A DNA stretch of 59,576 nucleotides from Dethiosulfovibrio salsuginis (GTDB taxonomy: Bacteria; Synergistota; Synergistia; Synergistales; Dethiosulfovibrionaceae), in NCBI RefSeq assembly GCF_900177735.1, contig NZ_FXBB01000016.1, positions 1 to 59,576 of the forward strand. Direction: 5' to 3'. Positions 1 through 8,401 of this stretch are shown one piece after another. Both the position numbers and the translations under genes were made by a program. The notes under the pieces are model-generated. The model searched no databases and had not been told where the DNA came from. It saw only the letters and a program-made list of their open reading frames with translations. Each line of letters starts with the position of its first letter. Within the stretch, counting starts at the first letter, position 1.

Positions 1-32
1 GTAGATATAATCTTTCCCTCCCTGTTGCGTTT

Positions 33-57
33 AAAAGGGCCCCCCTTGGGAGGCCCT
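33..57 (-). terminator. Candidate intrinsic terminator
   Basis: Read on the minus strand, GGGCCTCCC and GGGGGGCCC form a 9-bp GC-rich stem (one G-T wobble) around a two-base AA spacer, followed by TTTT. It would end leftward transcripts coming from the GntR-family gene through the structured repeat. The T-run is short, so this is only a candidate. Confidence 0.4.
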
Positions 58-98
58 AGGTCGCTTAGTTTTCACTGTAGCTCTCGTGGGTTATCACT

Positions 99-354
99 AG
101 GGTACCTCTAAAAACTCTAATTCTCGGAGAGACCGTCCCGACGGAGCCCATTTGAGCCCGTATAATCGACATGCCGTCGTGTAGTCGAATGGGGCGACAG
201 GACGTCGCCCCAAGCCGAGGGGGCACAGGACGTGCCCTCCGAGGCGGTTCGTACGGAACAGGCAGGTCGAGTATACGCCTGGGCGAAACAGGGCGTAGGC
301 GGGACGATCTCTCCGAGGAGACTCGAATGTGATTTGTTAGAGATGCCCTTTAGG
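99..354 (-). repeat. Structured ~250-bp intergenic repeat, copy A
   Basis: The reverse complement of this stretch matches 4149-4396 almost end to end, so the two copies are inverted around a 4-kb gene block. The element is a long imperfect palindrome. Its ends are related inverted repeats (about GG-N2-CCTCTA). Inside, GTATA-TCGACATGCC near 160-175 pairs with GGCAGGTCGAGTATAC near 261-276. The tip carries two perfect hairpins, 191-211 (8-bp stem) and 221-237 (6-bp stem), that share the same 5-base loop AGGAC. It fits a miniature mobile element or a family of structured RNAs. An open reading frame runs through both copies, but nucleic-acid symmetry explains the conservation better than coding. 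Confidence 0.85.
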
Positions 355-407
355 GTAGTTCCTATTATAGTCGGAGAGTTATCCAAATAGCCATATCCCT
401 AGCGTAG

Positions 408-1100
408 CTAAAGCATCCCAAGGGTCAATCTGTGTTCCACGGTGCCCATTATGTGGTTTTCCATGGCCTCTTTAGCCCTGAGTCCATCTCTGTCCTCTAT
501 GGCTTTTACTATCTTTTCGTGCTCCTCGGAGCTTTTGTGTCGTCCAGCTCTCCTCCTCGCCACGTACTCCTCGCTGCCGACGTCCAATATATAATATGGG
601 GAATAATAAAATGTGTAGAGGGAGGACCTCCTGTATAGCTGTATGAAATGCCTTTGAAAATAATGATTATTACTTATTAGGATTATCTTTTGGTGAAACC
701 TGTCGTTTAGGTCGGCAAAGACGCTTTTTCTCTCGTTGCCGTAAAGTTCGACAAAGCGATTTTCCTGATCGACTATATCCCTGAGCTCTTTTACGTCTTC
801 CTCGGTTCCCCAGGAAGCCGCCAGCTCGGTGGCCTTGCCCTCCAATGTGGCCCGGGCCACGAATACCTGCATTAAATCTTCTTTGTCGAGGGTAGGGATT
901 CGATATCCCTTTTGCCCTTTTATCCTCTCCAGAACTCCCTCAGCTATAAGCCTACCTAGGGCCTGGCGGATAGGGGTCCGGCTAAGACCTATTTTTTCCA
1001 CCAGATCGGGCTCGTAAAGCCTTTCTCCTGGTGCTACTTGGTGGTCGACTATAAGGTCTATAATCGCGCTGAAAGCCTGTTCGTCGGCCTTGCCTGCCAT
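408..1100 (-). CDS. GntR-family (FCD-type) transcriptional regulator
   Basis: A 230-aa DNA-binding regulator. Residues about 8-75 form the winged helix with the family signature SRTPIRQALGRL, and the rest is helical like the FCD ligand-binding domain, with candidate metal-binding His residues (RFHQKI near 140, and EEH late in the domain). I start it at ATG 1100, behind AAAGGAG, rather than at the in-frame ATG 57 bases upstream, which has no ribosome site. It lies downstream of the broken M55 peptidase gene on the same strand and may once have regulated it. The effector is unknown. The only partner gene in view is broken, so its present target may lie elsewhere. Confidence 0.85.
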   Translation of the reverse strand: MAGKADEQAFSAIIDLIVDHQVAPGERLYEPDLVEKIGLSRTPIRQALGRLIAEGVLERIKGQKGYRIPTLDKEDLMQVFVARATLEGKATELAASWGTEEDVKELRDIVDQENRFVELYGNERKSVFADLNDRFHQKIILISNNHYFQRHFIQLYRRSSLYTFYYSPYYILDVGSEEYVARRRAGRHKSSEEHEKIVKAIEDRDGLRAKEAMENHIMGTVEHRLTLGML

Positions 1101-1192
1101 ACAGGATCTACTCTCCTTTCGTGGCTCCAAAGCAAATGGATTCAAAAACGGATACATTCTAATAATAAAGACTTATCCTCGAGATGTCAAGA

Positions 1193-1222
1193 AAGGCCGA
1201 GGACACCGACGTCCTCGGCCTT
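1193..1222 (-). terminator. Hairpin between the M55 remnant and the GntR gene
   Basis: A perfect 12-bp stem, AAGGCCGAGGAC with GTCCTCGGCCTT, encloses a 6-base loop. On the minus strand it is followed by TCTTGAC, so the T-tract is weak. It sits directly after the stop of the M55 peptidase remnant and probably ends that transcript. Confidence 0.65.
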
Positions 1223-1229
1223 ATCGCCG

Positions 1230-1750
1230 CTAAAATCCTGCCGATCCTCCTAAGGAGATCAGCGACCCCGCCCATCTTCTCATGTCGTCCATACCTCTGC
1301 CCTCTATCCTGATCGTCCTGCCGTCCAACCTGGTCGTCCCTGGGACCTCCGCACAGTCAGCCTGAGATGTATAGTGAAAGGTTATGTCCAGACGGAAGGA
1401 GCCGTCTCCGGTGTCCATAACCGGTGCCTGCCCTTGAGCTATCCGTCTCACCGCCTTGGATGCCCTCTCATTCCCTCCATCATACCCAATTGCTTAGGGT
1501 TGCCGGATATTATCCTGAGCCTGCCCTCGCTTCCAGGCATGCTCTCCGGGGAAAGGTTGATCATCCTGTCGTGGGCGTCGTTTACGATGATCTCCTCCGC
1601 TCCTCCGTCGAAGGCCCCCTCTATGGCCGCCAAAAGATCGTGGGTCTGCATGGCCCTGCCGTAGCCGTATTCGACGTCGGAGTTTCTGACCTGCTCCGAT
1701 CTGACGATCCCTGTAGCTCCCTCCATGTCAACGCTCATATAGATTTTCAC
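1230..1750 (-). pseudogene. dppA: M55-family D-aminopeptidase remnant with internal deletion
   Basis: The first 95 or so codons from GTG 1750 (good GAGGTGA site) encode the start of a zinc D-aminopeptidase of the DppA type, with metal ligands Asp8 and Glu10 in VDMEG and His60 in NDAH. Near 1455-1470 the reading frame changes to one that encodes the normal C-terminus, including the DGRTIRIEG segment. Family members are about 265-275 aa; the two parts together give only about 175, so roughly 90-100 codons of the middle, including the remaining ligands and the catalytic His, are gone and the junction is out of frame. The enzyme cannot be functional. Intact members release D-amino acids from short peptides and usually sit beside peptide transporters. 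Confidence 0.85.
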
Positions 1751-1864
1751 TTAAGTCACCTCGTCGTGAGTGATATGGATCCAGAGTATGATACACCTAA
1801 AACTGGAACTATCGTCCCCTTTGGACTATGATAAAAGCAATTTTACGGAAAGGGGAGATGGGGA

Positions 1865-4147
1865 ATGAGGTTTAAGGGGTTTTTAGTCTTTTTGGCTGTC
1901 CTTCTTTTATCGGGCTTTATGATGTCCTCTTTATGGGCCCAGGATGCTCCACCTCAGGGGTCCAAACAGGAGGAGGAGGTGGTTTCTCAGGACCCTCCTG
2001 CGGAGAACCTATTCGACCGAGAGGCCAACGAGAGGAGGATAGAGGAGCTTAACCTGGCGTTGGAGAGGCTTGCCTCCGTTCCAATAGCCGAGTCCGCCGC
2101 TATTTACGGTATCACCGAGGCGGACGTCGAGAGCCGTATAACTGCTCTCTCGTCTTTGCAGAACTTCTACCGTAGGCTCAACGTGGCCATAGAGAAGACC
2201 TCCGGCTTTGTGGAGGAGGAGAAAAAGAGGCAGTCGGAGAAGGAACAGGCGGTTTTGACCCTGGAGGAGAAGCCTCCGTTTAACCTGAGCTATTACGATG
2301 GGTACCTCCAGAGGGTCGAGGATCTTGTCTCTAGAGTCTCCGAGTTGAGGGACTCTATGGCCAGGGAGCAAAAGGCCATTGTGAGCGCCCAGGGACAGCT
2401 TGAGGAGGCAGGGCGATCGGTCAGGCTGGCAAGAAGCGAGCTCGATTCCGCCAAGGGGACGGATTCGGAGCAGAACAAAGAATGGATGTTGAGAAGGGCG
2501 CTGGTCCGTGAGGAACTCTGGAAGGTTACCTTGGCTTACCTCAGGAGAAGCCTGGAGAATATCAGGATTCAGACTTCTATAGCAACTCTCCGTCTGGATA
2601 TGGCGGAGGATATAAGACGCTATATCAACGATAATCTGGCTTTCGACCAAAAGGATCTGAACGAAGGGCTAGCCCGTTACTCCTCCAGGGAGGAGGATCT
2701 GACAAAGAGAATAGCCTCCTTGGCGGGAGAGGCTGAGAAGGCGGAGAAGGCCTACGCCGATTCTCACGCTAACTTGACCGTAGCGACCTCGGATAAGGCT
2801 CAGAAAGCCGCTCAGAGGGCTTTTTCCGAGGCGGAGATTAGCAGGGAATACCTCCATCTCGCCACTTCTCAGAGCCAGGAAATGGTGGGCATGTTAGGGG
2901 AAATGAGGGAGATATGGTCCTTCAGGTACTCTTTGCTCAGAGAGGAAGGGGTCAGCACCGACGTCCTCATGAAGGCCAGAGACGACGTCAGGGCCAGGGT
3001 CGGCAGGTTTGAGAACGTCCTCCTCTCCCAGCAGAGATATCAGTCCACCCTCCATAGACGAGGGTTGGCGCTGGATAAGGCGATAGAGGAGGAAAAGGGC
3101 AAGGAAGAACTTGCCTCCCTGAAAAAAAGGCGAAAGACCTTGGACGATATTATGTCCCAGAACATGAACTACATGGCGGTGGCCATGACTCTTGACTCGA
3201 TGAACAAGCGCCTTCTGGAGGAGATCAGGCGAAGAATCACCTCGGTGAACGTGGCGGAAAAGGTCACGACCCTGTGGAAAACCAGGACTACCGAGATATT
3301 GAACATCGAGTTGTGGCACTCAGGGGACTACGCTGTAAGGTTGAAGGAGTTTATCCTGGCCCTGTTTATCCTTTCTCTAGGGCTTATCGCGAGCAAGAGG
3401 CTGGCTAGGTTTATAAGAAAATGGTTTTTGCTCCACTCTAAGAAAGTGGAGATAACCGCCGTTTACGCCGTAGAGCGTCTGCTGTACTATTTCCTGATAG
3501 TCGCATCTTTCCTCATATCCCTTAAAATAGTCAACGTTCCCCTGACGGCATTTGCCTTCTTAGGAGGTGCGGTGGCTATCGGAATAGGTTTTGGGGCACA
3601 AAATCTGTTTAATAACTTGATCAGCGGGTTTATTCTGATGGTCCAACAGCCATTCAAGATCAACGACGTCGTCGAGTTCGACGGAGTGACCGCTACGGTT
3701 ATGGAGATAGACTCCAGATCCACCAGGGTCAAGACCTTCGACAACTACGACGTGTTGGTCCCTAACAGCTACTTTCTGGAGAACAAAATCACCAACTGGA
3801 CCCTGTCGGACAAGATAATTAGAGGTAAGTTGGAGATAGGGGTATCCTACGGGACTCCCGCTCAACAGGTGGAGAAAATCCTGCTCAGGCTCGCCAACGA
3901 GCACGAGTTTGTCATTCCCCACCCAGAGCCTTTCGTCCTTTTCTCCGGCTACGGAAGCAGCTCGATGGATTTTACCCTCTATTTCTGGGTCGATACCAGA
4001 AAGGCCTTTCCTTCACGGGTCGGTAGCGACATGAGATACCGCATTCAGGAGATATTCGAGAGAGAGGGTATAGAGATCCCCTTCCCTCAGATGGACGTGT
4101 ATCTAAAGAAGCTCGCCTCTCAGGAAAACATACAGTTGCAGGAGTGA
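1865..4147 (+). CDS. Large MscS-family mechanosensitive channel (MscK/MscM-like)
   Basis: A 760-aa inner-membrane protein. It has a signal peptide (1-25, ending near SLWAQD), a long periplasmic region of about 450 residues rich in Glu, Arg and Lys that should form coiled coils, then hydrophobic segments near 495-510 and 540-560, and a pore helix around 565-590 with the glycine/alanine-rich GGAVAIGIGFGAQN pattern. The MscS beta domain follows (NDVVEFDG, then VLVPNSYF at about 635). Such channels open when membrane tension rises on osmotic downshock. It stands alone between two inverted repeats. The osmoprotectant uptake operon lies nearby, so the region deals with turgor in both directions, although no shared regulation is visible. 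Confidence 0.92.
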   Translation: MRFKGFLVFLAVLLLSGFMMSSLWAQDAPPQGSKQEEEVVSQDPPAENLFDREANERRIEELNLALERLASVPIAESAAIYGITEADVESRITALSSLQNFYRRLNVAIEKTSGFVEEEKKRQSEKEQAVLTLEEKPPFNLSYYDGYLQRVEDLVSRVSELRDSMAREQKAIVSAQGQLEEAGRSVRLARSELDSAKGTDSEQNKEWMLRRALVREELWKVTLAYLRRSLENIRIQTSIATLRLDMAEDIRRYINDNLAFDQKDLNEGLARYSSREEDLTKRIASLAGEAEKAEKAYADSHANLTVATSDKAQKAAQRAFSEAEISREYLHLATSQSQEMVGMLGEMREIWSFRYSLLREEGVSTDVLMKARDDVRARVGRFENVLLSQQRYQSTLHRRGLALDKAIEEEKGKEELASLKKRRKTLDDIMSQNMNYMAVAMTLDSMNKRLLEEIRRRITSVNVAEKVTTLWKTRTTEILNIELWHSGDYAVRLKEFILALFILSLGLIASKRLARFIRKWFLLHSKKVEITAVYAVERLLYYFLIVASFLISLKIVNVPLTAFAFLGGAVAIGIGFGAQNLFNNLISGFILMVQQPFKINDVVEFDGVTATVMEIDSRSTRVKTFDNYDVLVPNSYFLENKITNWTLSDKIIRGKLEIGVSYGTPAQQVEKILLRLANEHEFVIPHPEPFVLFSGYGSSSMDFTLYFWVDTRKAFPSRVGSDMRYRIQEIFEREGIEIPFPQMDVYLKKLASQENIQLQE

Positions 4148-4148
4148 A

Positions 4149-4396
4149 CCTAAAGGTGCCTCTAGGAACTTTCGTCCTCGGAGAGATCGTTCCGCCTGCG
4201 CCCTGTCTCGCCCGGGCGTATACTCGACCTGCCTGTTTCGTACGAACCGCCTCGGAGGGCACGTCCTGTGCCCCCTCGGCTTGGGGCGACGTCCTGTCGC
4301 CCCATTCGTACTACACTACGGCATGTCGAGTATACGGGCTCAAAGGGGCTTCGTCGGAACGATCTCTCCGAGGATCAGCGTTTTTAGAGGTTCCCT
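4149..4396 (+). repeat. Structured ~250-bp intergenic repeat, copy B
   Basis: This is the inverted counterpart of the copy at 99-354 and starts one base after the stop of the channel gene. It shows the same terminal inverted repeats, the paired arms GTATACTCGACCTGCC and GGCATGTCGAGTATAC, the outer arms GAGAGATCGTTCCG and CGGAACGATCTCTCCG, and the twin hairpins with loop GTCCT (the complement of AGGAC in copy A). The two copies differ by scattered substitutions and a few small indels, many of which keep the pairing. That points to selection on structure or to descent from one mobile unit. Confidence 0.85.
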
Positions 4397-4415
4397 TAAC
4401 CCAGAGGGACGGAGG

Positions 4416-4790
4416 TCAGTCTCCGTCACTCTGGCTTTTTCCGATCTGGGACATCATCTCCGACAGTGCGGCCATCTTGGCGGTGGCCTCCTCCAGGTGA
4501 GATAAAAGGGAGCATACCGCCCTTATAACCTGGATGTTACCTCCCCCTTGTATAAGCTCTCCTAATGTCTCCATAGAGCTTTTTAGCTTATCTGTCGCCT
4601 TCTTCATAAGGTCTATCTCCCTGGTCTCAAGTGCCTTCCCGTCGGAGCCCTCTTCGTCCAGAACCCGCCATAGTCGGCCCATTTTGATGCCCTGAATATC
4701 CCCCTCCCTCAGCCACTTCCTTATGGTCGCGGTTGTAACCCCTCTCTTGGTAGCCGCTTCTTCCGGGCTGATGTACCTTTTCCAAGACAT
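4416..4790 (-). CDS. Small MerR/excisionase-type helix-turn-helix protein
   Basis: A 124-aa protein with an N-terminal winged helix (about residues 4-50: ISPEEAATKRGVTTATIRKWLREG, then MGRLWRV), typical of the HTH_17/excisionase family. The C-terminal half is a helical, Met- and Glu-rich segment likely to oligomerise. The start at 4790 follows GGAGGTG; an in-frame ATG 42 bases upstream lacks a site. The gene ends 20 bp from repeat copy B. A second protein of this type is at 26607-26930. No integrase is near, so it is more likely a local regulator than a phage excisionase. Its target is unknown. Confidence 0.75.
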   Translation of the reverse strand: MSWKRYISPEEAATKRGVTTATIRKWLREGDIQGIKMGRLWRVLDEEGSDGKALETREIDLMKKATDKLKSSMETLGELIQGGGNIQVIRAVCSLLSHLEEATAKMAALSEMMSQIGKSQSDGD

Positions 4791-4836
4791 AAAAGCACCT
4801 CCAAGGTTTGTATGTAATCTTTTGCGTATCATGGAT

Positions 4837-4886
4837 CACGACTATCGTGGTTTTTTATTGTCATGATTGCCTATATGTGTTATTTT
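4837..4886 (+). promoter_or_regulatory. Candidate promoter and dyad upstream of the osmoprotectant operon
   Basis: TTGTCA at 4858 and TATTTT at 4881 are separated by 17 bases, a plausible sigma-70-type promoter for the rightward ABC operon. Just upstream, CACGACTATCGTG (4837-4849) is a 5-3-5 dyad that could bind a regulator, either of this operon or of the divergent HTH gene. Confidence 0.45.
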
Positions 4887-4945
4887 GTATAGGTGAGATA
4901 GTTCGTGCTAAGTTCAGAGAGGAGTGATCGTCCATATCTCTTTCC

Positions 4946-5596
4946 ATGTTTTTAAAATACTACCACGTCAAGCTGTTGGACGCTCTGCTTGAACATCTTC
5001 TGATAGTGGGGCTCAGCGTCCCTGTGGCTCTCTTTTTGAGCCTTCCCCTGGGTATATGGATATCGTCTCGCCCTAGAGTGGCTAGGTGGGTGATCTACGG
5101 TTCCGGCATTTTGATGACCATACCAAGTCTGGCCCTTTTCGGCATCATGGTAGCCCTTCTATCGTCCTTCAAACTCGGCCTTGGACTGGTCCCTGCGGTC
5201 TCGGCTATCGCTATATACTCCCTTCTGCCTATTACCAGGAACACCTACATAGCCCTCAACGGGGTATCCCAGTCCATAATCGAGGCGGCTACCGGGGTCG
5301 GTCTGTCTAAGTCTCAGATACTTTGGAGGGTCAAGATGCCTTTAGCTCTTCCGGTCATAATGGCGGGGGTTCGGTTGGCGGTGGTCATGGGAGTAAGCGT
5401 GGCGGCCTTTGCTTCCCTCGTTGGAGCCGGTGGCCTAGGGACCTTTATCTTCTCCGGCATCGCCAGGTCTAACCTGATGATGGTAGGAGCAGGAGCGATT
5501 CTGGTGGCCCTGCTGGGCATAGCGGCAAACTGGATTTTGCTGTCCCTGGAGAGAGCCATTACCCCTAAAGGCCTGATAGTTGACGAAAATAGATAA
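4946..5596 (+). CDS. Osmoprotectant ABC transporter permease (OpuCB/YehW type)
   Basis: A 216-aa inner-membrane permease with about five to six hydrophobic segments and the BPD_transp_1 EAA loop around residues 110-130 (EAATGVGLSKSQILWRVKMP), where it contacts the ATPase. It is one of two permeases in the operon, as in OpuC/OsmU carriers of glycine betaine, choline or carnitine. The only strong ribosome site, GAGAGGAG at 4916-4923, lies 22 bases before the ATG, farther than usual. No other ATG, GTG or TTG is in frame, so either spacing is unusual or an ATA at 4934 is used. Confidence 0.9.
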   Translation: MFLKYYHVKLLDALLEHLLIVGLSVPVALFLSLPLGIWISSRPRVARWVIYGSGILMTIPSLALFGIMVALLSSFKLGLGLVPAVSAIAIYSLLPITRNTYIALNGVSQSIIEAATGVGLSKSQILWRVKMPLALPVIMAGVRLAVVMGVSVAAFASLVGAGGLGTFIFSGIARSNLMMVGAGAILVALLGIAANWILLSLERAITPKGLIVDENR

Positions 5597-5608
5597 GGAG
5601 TTGTTGCA

Positions 5609-6736
5609 ATGGCGGAGATAGAGTTTCTAGACGTTTCCAAGCGTTTCAGCGATACCGTCGCGGTGGATTCGCTGAACCTGTCCATAGAGAAGGGCAAAAT
5701 AACCATGCTCATAGGCCCTTCCGGTTGTGGAAAGACCACGACCTTAAAGATGATAAACCGGCTCATAGAGCCCTCAAGCGGATCTATCCTCATAGGTGGA
5801 CAGGACGTCACCAAGATGGATCCCGTCAAGCTCCGTAGGTCCATCGGCTACGTCATCCAGCACGTCGGTCTTTTCCCTCACTATACGGTTTTCGACAACG
5901 TGGCAACCGTTCCGAGGCTTTTAGGTTGGTCGGAGAAGGATATATCCGACAGGGTGATGGAGCTGCTGAATCTGGTGACCCTTGACGAAAGCTACGCTGC
6001 GAAATACCCCCTCCAGCTGTCCGGCGGCGAGAGACAGAGGGTCGGCCTGGCAAGGGCGTTAGGCGCCAACCCTGAGGTTCTCCTGATGGACGAGCCCTTT
6101 GGGGCCATAGATCCTATAAACCGTGCCACCATACAGGACGCCTTTTTGGAGATCCAGGAGGAGATAGGCAAGACCATCGTGTTCGTCACCCACGATATCA
6201 ACGAGGCCATAAAAATGGGAGACAGGCTGGTGGTCATGAAAGACGGCTCTCTCGTGCAGAGCGACTCGGTGTCCGAGGTCCTGGACAACCCGCAGGACGA
6301 GTTCGTCGAGAGCCTTTTGGGACACGACAGGACCTTAAAGGCCCTGTCCCTCAAGAGGGCCAAGGACTTTCTCTCCCAGGATGGCTGTATATCCATAGTC
6401 AGGGAGGATTCCACAGCCCAGACCAGGGAGGCCCTGATGGATCGTCTAGAAAAGGAGACGTTTAAGACCGCCTACCTGGTGGACCACAGAGGGGTGCTCC
6501 AGGGTCGCTACGTCCTGGACAAGGCCAACAGGACCGGCAGGGTCTCTATCGACTACGAAGAGGGCTGTGTCAGGGTTGACAGAAATACCAGTGTCACCGA
6601 CTCCCTCTCTCGGATGTTAGAGGCCGGAGCGAGACAGCTTCCTGTGGTGGACAGAAACGGTAAGCTGATGGGCTGTATAAGGCTTTCCCATATATTCTCC
6701 CAGGTCGAAAGCGGCAAGGAGAGTGAGATGAGATGA
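5609..6736 (+). CDS. Osmoprotectant ABC transporter ATP-binding protein with CBS domains
   Basis: A 375-aa ATPase. The nucleotide-binding domain covers about 1-240, with Walker A GPSGCGKTT near 36, the signature LSGGERQR near 136 and Walker B VLLMDEPF near 155. Residues about 250-370 hold two CBS motifs, which in OpuA/OpuC-type transporters sense ionic strength or nucleotides and gate transport. It follows the first permease by 12 bp and overlaps the second by 4 bp (ATGA), so the operon is translationally coupled. Confidence 0.93.
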   Translation: MAEIEFLDVSKRFSDTVAVDSLNLSIEKGKITMLIGPSGCGKTTTLKMINRLIEPSSGSILIGGQDVTKMDPVKLRRSIGYVIQHVGLFPHYTVFDNVATVPRLLGWSEKDISDRVMELLNLVTLDESYAAKYPLQLSGGERQRVGLARALGANPEVLLMDEPFGAIDPINRATIQDAFLEIQEEIGKTIVFVTHDINEAIKMGDRLVVMKDGSLVQSDSVSEVLDNPQDEFVESLLGHDRTLKALSLKRAKDFLSQDGCISIVREDSTAQTREALMDRLEKETFKTAYLVDHRGVLQGRYVLDKANRTGRVSIDYEEGCVRVDRNTSVTDSLSRMLEAGARQLPVVDRNGKLMGCIRLSHIFSQVESGKESEMR

Positions 6737-7374
6737 TCTCCTATCTCCGCTCCCACGGAGATCAGGTATGGGAGGCTTTTACCGCTCACATGACCCTGTT
6801 TGGGGCCTCCATGTTTTTCGCCATTTTTCTGGGAATGGCCATAGGTATTTTCGTCGCCGCCGACGGGAATAAAAAGGTCGGAAACGTGGTACTTACCGCT
6901 TTAGGCGCCGCTCAGGCAACCCCTTCCATAGCGGTGGTGGCCCTGTCCTTTCTCTTCGTAGGCATAGGAGCGGCTCCAGCGATTATAGCCTTGGTGGTGT
7001 ACTGTCTGGTCCCTATCGTCTTTAACGTGGTCTCCGGCCTTCTCGGTGTCCCCGAGGAAGCGGTAGAGGCCGCCAGAGGGTTAGGCATGACCGATAGGCA
7101 GATCCTATGGAAGGTCAAGATGCCCCTCGCCTCTAGGGTTATTATGTCGGGCATAAGAAGTGCGGCGACCATCAACGTGGGAACCGCTACAGTGGCCGCC
7201 GTTATAGGCGGTGGAGGCCTTGGGGATATCATCTTCAGCGGTCTCAAGATGGAGCGAACCGGGGCCATCCTGGTCGGAGCAGGGCTTTCTGCCCTTTTGG
7301 CAATAGCCATAGACGGTTGTTTCGGCCAGTTGGAGAGAAGGTTGGTCCCTAAGGGGTTGACCGTAGAGAAGTAA
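6733..7374 (+). CDS. Osmoprotectant ABC transporter permease (OpuCD/YehY type)
   Basis: The second 213-aa permease of the system, related to the first: hydrophobic helices and an EAA loop at about residues 115-135 (EAARGLGMTDRQILWKVKMP). Two unlike permeases would form the channel together. Its ATG overlaps the ATPase stop, and the substrate-binding protein gene starts 18 bp downstream. Confidence 0.92.
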   Translation: MISYLRSHGDQVWEAFTAHMTLFGASMFFAIFLGMAIGIFVAADGNKKVGNVVLTALGAAQATPSIAVVALSFLFVGIGAAPAIIALVVYCLVPIVFNVVSGLLGVPEEAVEAARGLGMTDRQILWKVKMPLASRVIMSGIRSAATINVGTATVAAVIGGGGLGDIIFSGLKMERTGAILVGAGLSALLAIAIDGCFGQLERRLVPKGLTVEK

Positions 7375-7392
7375 TTTTGAAGGAGGAATTCT

Positions 7393-8289
7393 ATGAATAA
7401 CAAAAAAATATTTAAGTCTTTTGTGCTGTCTCTGTGCCTTTTTCTGGCGGTCGGTGGCGTCGCTCATGCCGCCAAGGTCACAGTAGGGGCTAAAAACTTC
7501 ACCGAGCAGTACGTGGTAGGCGAGATGGTGGCCCTCCTTCTGGAGAACGCCGGTTTCGATGTATCCAGAAAAATGGGCACCGGAAGCTCTATAACCAGGA
7601 CCGCCCTTACCACCGGTCAGACCGATCTTTACGCCGAGTACACCGGCACCGCCTGGCCTCTCTACCTCAAGCACGAGGATAAGGTGGACGATGCGAAGGA
7701 GCTCTACGACAGGGTCAAGGCCGAGGACCTGGAGAAAAACGGCATCGTTTGGCTCGATCGTTCAAAGATAAACAACACCTTTGCCCTTGCCATCAGAAAA
7801 GACGACGCGGACAGGCTCGGGACCTCTATCTCCGATCTGGCGGCTTACGTCAATGAAAATCCCGGCAAGATCACCTTCGGAACAGGGTCCGAGTTTAACG
7901 AGAGATCCGACGGCATACCGGGGATCATGGAGACCTACGGTTTTTCTCTGACCAATAAACAGAGGCGGATCATGGATATAGGCCTTACCTTCGAGGCTAT
8001 AGACAGAAAACAGATCGACGTGGCAATGGTCTACCCTACCGACGGAAAACTTCAGAAGTTTAACCTCCTGATCCTGGAGGACGACAAGCAGTTCTTCCCG
8101 GCCTACAACCTCTGTGTAACCGTCAGGAAGGAGTTCCTCGACGCTAACCCGGAGGTGGAGGGTATCCTTAAGCCCATCGCCGATCTCGATAACGAGACCA
8201 TGCAGAAACTGAACTACAAAGTGGACGCCGTCGGCCTTCCTGCCGACATGGTAGCCAAAGAGTATCTGGAGGAAATAGGAATTTTATAG
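7393..8289 (+). CDS. Osmoprotectant ABC transporter substrate-binding protein (OpuCC/OsmX type)
   Basis: A 298-aa exported protein with a Sec signal peptide (about 1-26, cleavage near AHA-AKV), no lipobox cysteine, and the family start VTVGAKNFTEQYVVGEM. The quaternary-amine-binding domain (OpuAC) fills the rest, including the GTGSSITRTAL and YAEYTGTAW segments. It should capture betaine-like solutes in the periplasm. A free, non-lipidated binding protein fits a cell with an outer membrane. AGGAGG precedes the ATG. The exact ligand cannot be read from sequence. Confidence 0.92.
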   Translation: MNNKKIFKSFVLSLCLFLAVGGVAHAAKVTVGAKNFTEQYVVGEMVALLLENAGFDVSRKMGTGSSITRTALTTGQTDLYAEYTGTAWPLYLKHEDKVDDAKELYDRVKAEDLEKNGIVWLDRSKINNTFALAIRKDDADRLGTSISDLAAYVNENPGKITFGTGSEFNERSDGIPGIMETYGFSLTNKQRRIMDIGLTFEAIDRKQIDVAMVYPTDGKLQKFNLLILEDDKQFFPAYNLCVTVRKEFLDANPEVEGILKPIADLDNETMQKLNYKVDAVGLPADMVAKEYLEEIGIL

Positions 8290-8296
8290 TTCCCCA

Positions 8297-8343
8297 AAAA
8301 GCCGTGGAGCTCGCTTTATTCAGCGAGTTCCGCGGCTTTTTTT
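8297..8343 (+). terminator. Intrinsic terminator of the osmoprotectant operon
   Basis: A 19-bp stem (8297-8315 with 8322-8340, two G-T wobbles) with a 6-base loop ends in seven T residues. It lies just after the binding-protein stop and separates the operon from folD. Confidence 0.93.
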
Positions 8344-8401
8344 CGCCTTTTAGGCTACAATGGTAGTCGTATCTGATACCCAAAAACAGGGAGGTAATCT
8401 C

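Noticed and set aside
1..11. GTAGATATAA at the window start also occurs at 59485 near tnpB
   Set aside because: Ten shared AT-rich bases are not enough to infer another element copy; flanks differ.
117..386. Open reading frame across repeat copy A, with a similar peptide (TASEGTSCAPSAWGDVLSPHS) in copy B near 4144-4500
   Set aside because: The shared peptide is explained by conserved palindromic DNA. There is no ribosome site, and the composition is unlike a normal protein.
1374..1831. Rightward frames opposite the M55 remnant
   Set aside because: They mirror the minus-strand coding sequence, lack ribosome sites and match no known family.
4144..4396. CRISPR array
   Set aside because: The repeated hairpins are only two per copy, unequal in length, and have no regular spacers.
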